Source of the DNA: Methanobacterium sp.
GTDB taxonomy: Archaea; Methanobacteriota; Methanobacteria; Methanobacteriales; Methanobacteriaceae
DNA length: 22,424 bases
NCBI GenBank assembly: GCA_019084405.1
Contig: JAHRFX010000072.1
Location: forward strand, 1-22,424
Reading direction: 5' to 3'
Below are positions 15,852-22,424 of the stretch, in pieces; the stretch's first letter is position 1, and the number at the start of each line of letters is the position of its first letter. The position numbers and the translations under genes were made by a program. The notes below the pieces were generated by a model. It was not told the origin of the DNA and did no database searches. It saw nothing but the letters and a program-made list of their open reading frames with translations.

Positions 15852-16039
15852 GATTAACTAGTTTTTATTGTGCACTCAAGTAAGTTCTACATTCTTTTTT
15901 TGTATTTTATATTTCCTTAAAATGCATTCAATGTTTTTCATTTTTTTGCATGAAAATACGTATTTATACTGGATTTCCCCGAATTCAGGAATCCATATTT
16001 AGCCGTATCTCCTAAAATTCGTTCAGGATAATTAAATCC

Positions 16040-16432
16040 TTACGCACTCATCATGTTACCTTGCATCATTCCGTTTTTAGAGCCCATCATACCGGAAGTG
16101 GGTACATCTGTACCATACCATGATTTATACCACCGACGCATCTTTGTAATTTCTCTGCTTTGGCTGCTTTTAATGTTTCCTGCTAATTGTTTAATTTCAG
16201 GATGTTCAGCTTTAGTTAATGCAATATCAGCCATAGCAACAGCTTCCTCATGATGAGGGACCATCTGCTCAATAAAATGACGATCTATATCGCCCATCGT
16301 ACCCGAACCATTTTGGTCCTGCTGTCCACTTCTCATCATAGGAGAGTAACTCCAATACACAAAAAGTGCTAAAAAGATTATAAGAGCTGCTATAACAACT
16401 CCAACAACGACCAGTTTTTCATTTTCTTTCAT
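16040..16432 (-). CDS. Membrane-anchored DUF305 (ferritin-like) Met-rich protein
   Basis: A 130-residue protein with an N-terminal membrane anchor (residues 8-28) and an extracytoplasmic DUF305 domain (about 47-106), a four-helix ferritin-like fold often found beside copper resistance genes. The signature DRHFIEQMVPHHEEAVAMADIAL (50-72) carries the paired His60-His61 and nearby Met and Glu residues, and the domain closes with MRRWYKSWYG. The C-terminal tail (114-129) is Met-rich (GMMGSKNGMMQGNMM), a typical Cu(I)-binding composition. Another MMR motif follows the anchor. Probably a surface copper buffer working with the two copper ATPases in this window, although copper binding is inferred. 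Start ATG 16432 has AGGGAAAG upstream. Confidence 0.85.
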   Translation of the reverse strand: MKENEKLVVVGVVIAALIIFLALFVYWSYSPMMRSGQQDQNGSGTMGDIDRHFIEQMVPHHEEAVAMADIALTKAEHPEIKQLAGNIKSSQSREITKMRRWYKSWYGTDVPTSGMMGSKNGMMQGNMMSA

Positions 16433-16616
16433 GACTTTCCCTAAAATTTTATTGATTCTTATTTATTTTTATTATTTTATTATAAACTCAAGTTGATTTA
16501 TAGATATCTATTTACATGTTTAATGATTTCAGACCCACGTTTATTATTTAACAGTATATTAAAGGCTAAAAAGCCATAAATAGTTGAAATTAGAATAAAT
16601 TAGTATAGGGAATGAC

Positions 16617-17258
16617 ATGCGCAAAAAACCAGATAAATATATTCCAGCACTTAGATATAACTGGCTTACTCCTATTTATGACATTATAATGAAGCCCATG
16701 CGCGAGTCAACCTTTAAAAATGACCTTGTAAATCAATCAAATATCAAAAAAGGAGATAAAGTTCTTGATCTTGGTTGCGGTACTGCCACACTTACCATTC
16801 TACTTAAGAAAGCTTATCCTGATGCAGAAATAAGAGGACTAGATGGTGATGAAAAGATTCTTGAAATTGCAAAGTCAAAAATTGAAAAAAAAGGTTTGGA
16901 TATACCACTTGATCAAGGGATGTCCTTTGAACTCCCATACAAAGACAATTCATTTGATATAATCGTTTCAAGCTTGATGTTTCATCATTTAACCCTCGAA
17001 AATAAAATTCCCACTTTCAGGGAAATTTTTAGGGTTTTAAATGATAGTGGAGAATTATATTTCATTGATTTCGGAAATCCACATAATGCATTGATGTACT
17101 TAATATCCCTCATTATGCGGCACTGGGAAGAAACCCCAGATAATATAAAAGGTTTATTACCTCAAATGTTTTTAAACACTGGTTTTAATAAACTTGAAGA
17201 AATTAAAAAGTATTCTATTATATTTGGCACAATTTATCTTTACAGAGTGCAGAAATAA
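16617..17258 (+). CDS. Class I SAM-dependent methyltransferase (UbiE-like)
   Basis: A 213-residue cytosolic methyltransferase. Motif I is VLDLGCGTATLT (49-60), followed by the acidic IRGLDGDEKILEIAKSKI strand-helix, motif IV DIIVSSLMFHHL and the ELYFIDFGNP strand. The N-terminal IPALRYNWLTPIYDIIMKPMRE is typical of the UbiE-like group that carries a lid helix before the Rossmann core. The substrate is unknown. The closest neighbours are the DUF305 gene (divergent) and an HxlR regulator gene (convergent, 19 bases away). ATG 16617 follows a weak GGGA. Arsenite methylation is unlikely because the expected conserved cysteines are absent. Confidence 0.85.
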   Translation: MRKKPDKYIPALRYNWLTPIYDIIMKPMRESTFKNDLVNQSNIKKGDKVLDLGCGTATLTILLKKAYPDAEIRGLDGDEKILEIAKSKIEKKGLDIPLDQGMSFELPYKDNSFDIIVSSLMFHHLTLENKIPTFREIFRVLNDSGELYFIDFGNPHNALMYLISLIMRHWEETPDNIKGLLPQMFLNTGFNKLEEIKKYSIIFGTIYLYRVQK

Positions 17259-17277
17259 AAAATTTAACTATAACTTT

Positions 17278-17619
17278 CTAATCTAATACGTTTAAACAGA
17301 TCTTAGACTCGCAGTATTCTTCTCCCCACTTACAAAGCGCTTCTAAAATAGGTATGACAGATTCACCTTTTTTAGTAAGTGAATACTCCACTTTAGGAGG
17401 AATTTGTGCATAAACTTTCCTGTTAACTAAATTATCTTTTTCTAACTCACGAAGCTGTTTTGTAAGTATTCGCTAAGTTATTGCAGGTAAAATCTTATTA
17501 ATTTCGTTAAATCGTAATTTACCATCTTTTAGAGCCCATATTATCAATGGTTTCCATTTTCCACCTATTTCATCTACTGATGCTCCTACTGGACAACAAT
17601 ATTCTTTCTTTTTATCCAT
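17278..17619 (-). pseudogene. HxlR-family winged-helix regulator interrupted by an in-frame TAG
   Basis: Minus-strand frame of 113 codons encoding a HxlR-type DNA-binding regulator: N-terminal MDKKKEYCCPVGASVDEIGGKWKPLIIWAL (the conserved Cys-Pro near the N-terminus and GGKW), LRFNEINKILPAIT, then TAG at codon 49 (17473-17475), then RILTKQLRELEKDNLVNRKVYAQIPPKVEYSLTKKGESVIPILEALCKWG, all in the same frame. CAG or another sense codon is expected at 49, at the start of the recognition helix. No Met follows soon after, so only a 48-residue fragment is made unless the stop is read through. It lies next to the hairpin array and is divergent from copA. HxlR proteins often sense thiol or redox signals through the N-terminal Cys, here Cys8-Cys9. 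Confidence 0.8.
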
Positions 17620-17651
17620 TAGATCACGTCGCTATCCTTCTTGATAGTCAG

Positions 17652-17665
17652 TATACAAAAGTATA
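17652..17665. promoter_or_regulatory. Possible operator dyad upstream of the HxlR gene
   Basis: TATAC-AAAA-GTATA lies 33 bases before the HxlR start, in a run of GTATA words that also holds the likely TATA box. Autoregulation is common in the family. The dyad is short, so this is tentative. Confidence 0.35.
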
Positions 17666-17752
17666 GTATATAACTTTTTTGTCTATAGTTGATTTAAATA
17701 TAATTAGTTTAATTTATATAGTGTACAACAATTGAGGTTGAATAAAATCAAA

Positions 17753-18036
17753 GCCAACAAAAACGTAGTTTTTGTGGCATCAAAATCTTCAATTTTGACA
17801 GCGAACAAAAATTGAAAATTTTTGCGCTACAAAATTCTTCGAATTTTAGAAAAATGCCATGTATTTTTCTAACCTTTGGAAATCTTTGATTTCCAATGTT
17901 TGCGAAGCACAGCTTCACAACCGTAAAAATTCTACGAATTTTTACATGCCCAAACGCTTTGCGTTTGACGGTCCCCAAAAACAAAGTTTTTTGAGGATTT
18001 TGAGAGATTTCTAATTTTTGAAAATCTGCGATTTTT
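17753..18036. repeat. Array of about eleven different short hairpins
   Basis: Consecutive inverted repeats with different sequences, most with 3-base loops. Stems (left arm/right arm): 17758-17764/17768-17774 (loop GTA); 17780-17786/17792-17798; 17806-17813/17817-17824 (GAA); 17831-17837/17841-17847 (TTC); 17847-17855/17863-17871; 17876-17884/17888-17896 (TTT); 17904-17908/17912-17916 (ACA); 17923-17932/17936-17945 (TAC, 10 perfect pairs); 17951-17957/17961-17967 (TTT); 17976-17982/17986-17993 (AAA, one T bulge); 18021-18026/18030-18035 (TGC). Several are clamped by 2-4 GC-rich pairs set off by a 1-2 base bulge, e.g. CC before and AC-GG after 17951-17967. Open frames across the array are artefacts. 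Function unknown; see the related block at 22050. Confidence 0.85.
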
Positions 18037-18255
18037 GAGGTGAAAAAAAGCTGGTGAAATTTGACTTACAACAATTCTGCTGCGGCCTAAAGGCTGTAAA
18101 ATCGAAGTAACATACGGCGAAATGATTGATGCAGAGAAATATTGATTTAACTGGTAAATTTTTTATATTTAAAAAACATTTTATATTTTTCAACAAAAAT
18201 ATATGGTTCGATTTACATAATTAACATATTAAATAAACAAAATGGAGTACACCCA
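18037..18255. promoter_or_regulatory. Promoter and leader region of copA
   Basis: After the hairpin array the sequence becomes ordinary AT-rich intergenic DNA with several TATA-like words (TTTTATATTT near 18158 and 18180, AAATATATGG near 18197). A small hairpin GCCT-AA-AGGC lies near 18085. GGAG at 18243-18246 is the probable copA ribosome binding site, 9 bases before ATG. Confidence 0.4.
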
Positions 18256-20691
18256 ATGGCTGAAGATAAATCCCCTGAATTAGAACCAAAATCTAATGAA
18301 AAAGCATGCCCTATAGCACTTGAAGAGGAGTTAAAAGCTGAAGATATTCAGGAAGATGGAACTGCAAGAACCATTTTAAATTTGATCATTACTGGAATGA
18401 ACTGTACTGCATGTGCTCAAAATATTTCAAAAATTCTTAAAAGAGAAGAAGGCATAGCAGATGCCAATGTAAGCTTTGCAACAGGCACAGCAACTGTTAA
18501 ATATAACCCTGAAAAGATAAGTAAAGGAAAGATCGTCCAAATAATAGATGAAACTGGATATAAAGCCTTTTATAGGACAGATGAATCTGATAAATTTGCA
18601 ACAGACCCGGTATGTGGGATGCGAATAGAAAAATCCAAAGCCATAAAAAGACAATTTGGTGGAAGGGACTATTATTTCTGTAATGAAGAATGTGTAAAGC
18701 GTTTTGAATCTCCAGAAGATGAATTAAAAAAGATGAAGCGACGAGTTACAATCGCATTATCAGGAGTATTTTTAATAGCAATGCTCAGGGTTGTAGCAAC
18801 ACTTACACTTGCTGCAGGAGTTTCATTAATAAGCTGGGCTCCTATTCCTGAATTACCCTGGTTTACATGGGGATACTGGCTTTTCCTGCTTACAACCCCA
18901 ATACAGTTTATAGGTGGTTGGACATTCTATACAGGCGCTTATCATGCCATCAGGAACAAGGCTTTAAATATGGACTTTCTCGTTGCAATGGGCACTCTAA
19001 CAGCATGGGGATTCAGTACATTTGTGCTCTTCTTCCCAGGAGTTCTTCCTGTGGCAGAACGAGATGTTTATTTTGAAGTATCCGCTGTAATAATAGCATT
19101 TGTACTGCTTGGAAAATTTATGGAAGATTACATACGGCAGAGAAGTTCAGCAGCAGTCAGAAGACTTCTGGATCTTAAACCAAAGTCTGCACGTATAATA
19201 AGAAACGGAGAAGAAATAGAAATACTTGCAGAACAAATCATGCCCGGTGAAATAGTTGTAGTAAGACCTGGCGAGAAAATACCTGTCGATGGAGTCATAG
19301 TAGAAGGTTCAAGTTCAGTAGATGAGTCCGTAGTAACTGGAGAAAGTCTTCCAGTATCCAAAAAAGAAGGTGATGAAGTAATTGGTGCTACAATAAATAA
19401 ACAGGGAATACTGAAATTTGAAGCAACAAAAGTTGGTTCACAGACCACACTTATGCAGATAGTTAAGCTTGTAGAAGATGCACAGTCATCAAGTGCCCCC
19501 ATACAAAGGCTTGCAGACCGTGTAAGTGCCTATTTTGTCCCTGCAGTAGTTTCAATAGCAACTGTTTCATTTGTAACCTGGACATTTATTTTAGGTGACT
19601 TTACACTTGGATTATTATCATTTGTTGCGGTTCTTATAATATCATGCCCATGTGCTCTTGGTATTGCGACCCCTGCAGCACTTATGGTAGGTGTGGGGAA
19701 AGGAGCTGAAAGTGGAGTGTTAATACGTGGTGGAGAATATCTTGAAAGTGCCTACAAGTTGAATAAAGTGGTTTTTGATAAAACAGGTACACTTACAAAG
19801 GGTAAACCAGAAGTAACAGATATAGTTGGAGCCAATGAAGAAGAAATCCTTAAAATAGCTGCTACAGCGGAAAAAGGTTCTGAACATCCGCTTGCAGAAG
19901 CCGTGCTGAAAAAAGCTGCATCTTCTGGAATTGAATCTGAAAACGTCACTGATTTTGAAGCCGTGCCCGGACATGGGATTACCGCCAGATGGAATAATAA
20001 AGTCATTGCCATCGGAAACAGGAAAATGATGAAAATTGTAGACATAGAGATTGTTCCTTCTGAAGAAACGATTAGATCTCTTGAAGCTGAAGGAAAAACT
20101 GTAGTACTAGTCGGATTAGACAAAAAACTGTCAGGAATGATTGCTATTGCAGATACTCTTAAAGAAAATTCAGGAGAAGTAATAAAAGAACTCGATAGTC
20201 TTGGTATCGAATCTATAATGCTTACTGGAGATAATGAACTTACAGCAAATGCAATTGCAGGTCAAATTGGAATTAAACGGGTTATTGCCAATGTATTACC
20301 CCATGAAAAGCTGGATGCCATTAAAGAACTGCAGGATGAAGGAAATATCGTTGCAATGGTAGGAGATGGTGTAAATGACGCTCCAGCCCTTGCACAGGCA
20401 GATATAGGCATAGCTCTTGGTTCAGGTACTGATGTAGCAAAAGAAACTGGAGGTATAATCCTTGTCAAGGATGATTTAAGGGATGTTGTAACTGGAATAA
20501 AGCTAAGTAAGGAGACTATGAAAAAAATCCGACAGAATTTATTCTGGGCACTTGCATATAATTCTGCAGCAATACCACTTGCTGCTATTGGGCTATTAAA
20601 TCCAATTATAGCTGCTGCTGCGATGGCATTAAGTTCACTTACAGTAGTTATAAACTCCGCCCGGCTTAAAAGAGTTAAAATTAAAAAATAA
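18256..20691 (+). CDS. copA: P1B-1-type Cu(I)-exporting ATPase CopA with HMA and YHS domains
   Basis: An 811-residue inner-membrane pump exporting Cu(I) (or Ag). Domains in order: acidic N-terminal tail; heavy-metal-associated domain (about 39-106) with GMNCTAC (47-53); a YHS-type metal domain (about 115-155) with DPVCGM and YYFCNEECVKRF; eight membrane segments with Cys-Pro-Cys at 464-466; TGES in the actuator; DKTGT with Asp508; SEHPLAEA; GDGVNDAPA. M7 YNSAAIP and M8 MALSSLTVV fit the Cu(I)-selective P1B-1 type. An HMA plus YHS fusion is less common than one or two HMA domains. The gene is divergent from a broken HxlR gene across the hairpin array, and a free YHS protein follows 40 bases later, presumably on the same mRNA. 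Confidence 0.95.
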   Translation: MAEDKSPELEPKSNEKACPIALEEELKAEDIQEDGTARTILNLIITGMNCTACAQNISKILKREEGIADANVSFATGTATVKYNPEKISKGKIVQIIDETGYKAFYRTDESDKFATDPVCGMRIEKSKAIKRQFGGRDYYFCNEECVKRFESPEDELKKMKRRVTIALSGVFLIAMLRVVATLTLAAGVSLISWAPIPELPWFTWGYWLFLLTTPIQFIGGWTFYTGAYHAIRNKALNMDFLVAMGTLTAWGFSTFVLFFPGVLPVAERDVYFEVSAVIIAFVLLGKFMEDYIRQRSSAAVRRLLDLKPKSARIIRNGEEIEILAEQIMPGEIVVVRPGEKIPVDGVIVEGSSSVDESVVTGESLPVSKKEGDEVIGATINKQGILKFEATKVGSQTTLMQIVKLVEDAQSSSAPIQRLADRVSAYFVPAVVSIATVSFVTWTFILGDFTLGLLSFVAVLIISCPCALGIATPAALMVGVGKGAESGVLIRGGEYLESAYKLNKVVFDKTGTLTKGKPEVTDIVGANEEEILKIAATAEKGSEHPLAEAVLKKAASSGIESENVTDFEAVPGHGITARWNNKVIAIGNRKMMKIVDIEIVPSEETIRSLEAEGKTVVLVGLDKKLSGMIAIADTLKENSGEVIKELDSLGIESIMLTGDNELTANAIAGQIGIKRVIANVLPHEKLDAIKELQDEGNIVAMVGDGVNDAPALAQADIGIALGSGTDVAKETGGIILVKDDLRDVVTGIKLSKETMKKIRQNLFWALAYNSAAIPLAAIGLLNPIIAAAAMALSSLTVVINSARLKRVKIKK

Positions 20692-20719
20692 TATTAATTC
20701 CTTTGATCATAATATAAAT

Positions 20720-20726
20720 GAGGTGA
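20720..20726 (+). promoter_or_regulatory. Strong ribosome binding site of the YHS gene
   Basis: GAGGTGA is a near-ideal complement of the archaeal 16S 3' end, 5 bases before the ATG at 20732. It supports translation of this very short gene. Confidence 0.7.
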
Positions 20727-20731
20727 AAAAT

Positions 20732-20878
20732 ATGGCTGTAGATCCTGTATGTAAAATGGAAGTTGATGAAAAAAATCCAAACTACGTGAGTGAATATAAA
20801 GGAAAAAAATACTATTTCTGCGCTCCCCTATGTAAAAAGATGTTTGAAGAGAATCCCGAAGAATATGTAACCGAATAA
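20732..20878 (+). CDS. Stand-alone YHS-domain protein
   Basis: A 48-residue protein consisting only of a YHS domain: VDPVCKMEVDE (Cys7 and Met9), then YKGKKYYFCAPLCKKMFEENPEEYV with two further cysteines (Cys32 and Cys36). The pattern matches the YHS domain inside CopA (DPVCGM...YYFCNEECVKRF), pointing to a shared origin or a handover partner. A cytosolic copper or soft-metal chaperone or buffer for CopA is the likely role, by context. The start is set by GAGGTGA 5 bases before ATG. It lies 40 bases downstream of copA with no terminator in between, and a terminator follows its stop codon, so copA and this gene probably form one operon. Confidence 0.88.
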   Translation: MAVDPVCKMEVDEKNPNYVSEYKGKKYYFCAPLCKKMFEENPEEYVTE

Positions 20879-20900
20879 AACTCTTTTATTCTTATTTTTG
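20873..20900 (+). terminator. Terminator of the copA-YHS operon
   Basis: GAATAAAA (20873-20880, including the stop codon), loop CTC, TTTTATTC (20884-20891), then TTATTTTTG. A perfect 8-bp stem followed by T-rich sequence. Confidence 0.6.
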
Positions 20901-20957
20901 TGAAATATTTGCATTATATCATTTTAAAAGGAGTTTTTATACCTCCAACTTAAATTA

Positions 20958-21551
20958 TTATTTTATTTTAGCAAGCACAACACATGGGGCACTGTCAATT
21001 CCTTTTATTTGCCATGGGACAATCATTATAGTTTCTATTGAACTCTTATTTTTTATATCGCCCAGTTTCATGTCCTCAATTAAAAGTAATGGCTCTCCAA
21101 AATTCTCATTTTCTTCAAATGCATTTAAATGCACTTTTACTCCATCTTTCCTTTTTTGATAACTGGAAATTGAGACACTGTCAATTCCAATACACCCAAT
21201 ATTTTTATAATTTTTTCTTAACCAGTAAATTATATCAGACGCTATTCCCGGATTAAAGGTAAGATAAGTATCTGGATCATCATTTCGGTATTTACCAAAA
21301 CCTGTGCGAAAAATAATGCAGTCCCTACCTTCTAAATCCCGCCCAAATATTTCTCCAAGTTTTATTAATTCTCCCGGTTTTTTAGGGCAATCTAAAATTA
21401 ATGGATTATTGAAAACAAGTTCATCAGGACTGTAATCGGAAATTATTTTACCCCCATCTAAAAAATGGCCAGGAGCATCTACATGTGTTCCAGAGTGGTT
21501 TTCAACATTTATCAGGTAACTATTATACCTTTCCCTTGAAATTTGGCTGTT

Positions 21552-21563
<12 letters not shown>
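20958..21563 (-). pseudogene. Cyclase-family (kynurenine formamidase-like) gene lacking its 5' end
   Basis: About 200 codons of a metal-dependent cyclase/amidohydrolase-type protein (PF04199-like). The metal site is intact: NHSGTHVDAPGHF, matching the family HxGTHxDxPxHF. Also visible are IIFRTGFGKY, GCIGIDSVSIS, a final MIVPWQIKGIDSAPCVVLAKIK and stop at 20958. Upstream of HNSQISRERYNSYLINVEN the frame meets TAA at 21564-21566, with no ATG, GTG or TTG before the conserved region. About 20-30 N-terminal residues of the family are therefore missing. The breakpoint coincides with the start of a transposase remnant on the opposite strand (21552 on), so insertion probably removed the start. Convergent with the YHS gene. 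Confidence 0.75.
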
Positions 21564-22257
<694 letters not shown>

Positions 22258-22260
22258 TTA

Positions 22261-22424
22261 ATGCTTGTACTTCTCAAACTAGATGTTAACCAGGTTAGTA
22301 ATATTATGTGTTGACAGTCCTTCAGAAGGAACTATCAGACACCGGCTCCGTAAACTTAATTTAAATGAGTTACAACATGCTTTAAATCGTAAACTGAAAG
22401 ATGAGTTTATTAAAATTTGTGCCA
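22261..22424 (+). mobile_element. Edge of a second, ISH3-like transposase (partial, frameshifted)
   Basis: From ATG 22261 the frame reads MLVLLKLDVNQVSNIMC and meets TGA. The next frame then continues DSPSEGTIRHRLRKLNLNELQHALNRKLKDEFIKICA to the window end. The order of a short helix, then P-S-x-x-T-x-x-x-x-L-x-K-L and x-L-N-x-x-L resembles the N-terminal part of ISH3-type transposases in archaea. A one-base shift at 22308-22312 separates the two parts. It abuts the previous remnant with no intact ends visible, so these look like nested fragments. The family call is from memory of the pattern only. Confidence 0.5.

Noticed and set aside
17473..17475. TAG in the HxlR gene as pyrrolysine
   Set aside because: The window looks like Methanobacteriales, which are not expected to encode pyrrolysine, and the residue sits in a DNA-binding helix.
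17748..17984. 78-codon minus-strand frame and neighbouring short frames over 17748-18196
   Set aside because: They lie across the hairpin array and are produced by its palindromic AT-rich words. Composition is not protein-like and there is no ribosome binding site.
17753..18036. CRISPR array
   Set aside because: No identical direct repeats with constant spacers. Each hairpin differs in sequence and no cas gene is present.

Overview
The window is AT-rich archaeal DNA, most likely from Methanobacteriales (a Methanobacterium-like methanogen). The support is a small pseudomurein-binding-repeat protein, a methyl-coenzyme M reductase component A2 (AtwA) with two ABC domains, archaeal-type NadM and CbiT, GGTGAT-type ribosome binding sites and archaeal TATA boxes. 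From memory, the order CbiT - UbiX - HD protein - MoaE - NadM - AtwA resembles the MTH146-MTH151 neighbourhood of Methanothermobacter thermautotrophicus, where CbiT and NMN adenylyltransferase have solved structures.

Left part (1-9615) is core-like. A possible gene edge at 1-58 sits behind a perfect 12-bp inverted repeat. Next come a two-repeat pseudomurein-binding miniprotein, a P2-type cation ATPase, a small conserved protein with a probable one-base deletion at its 5' end, and a leftward cofactor and housekeeping operon (nadM, moaE, HD phosphohydrolase, ubiX, cbiT; ubiX and cbiT overlap by ATGA). atwA is divergent from nadM across a 399-base promoter region.

Right part (9616-22424) is accessory in character: small genes, long gene-poor gaps, broken genes and mobile-element debris. 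Its theme is copper or soft-metal handling: a CPH-type P1B-3 ATPase (CopB-like), a membrane-anchored Met-rich DUF305 protein, a CPC-type P1B-1 ATPase with HMA and YHS domains (CopA), and a stand-alone 48-residue YHS protein just behind copA. Interspersed are an SRPBCC protein, two small membrane proteins, a ThiS/MoaD-like ubiquitin-fold protein ending in Cys-Cys, an alpha/beta hydrolase and a divergent RibK-like protein (both with single-base frameshifts), a UbiE-like methyltransferase and an HxlR regulator with an internal TAG. The right edge is a cyclase-family gene lacking its start, a decayed DDE transposase and the edge of a second, ISH3-like transposase.

The most unusual element is non-coding: a chain of about eleven different short hairpins (17753-18036) between the HxlR gene and copA. 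Most have a GC clamp, a 1-2 base bulge, an AT-rich stem of 5-10 bp and a loop of mostly 3 bases. Its first two hairpins match, in design and partly in sequence, a two-hairpin block at 22050-22107. That block interrupts the decayed transposase as an exact 50-base insertion flanked by an 8-bp direct repeat. Together these suggest a small mobile hairpin element that can form arrays. Three apparent one-base deletions elsewhere could be real decay or assembly indels, and that caveat applies to every broken gene listed.
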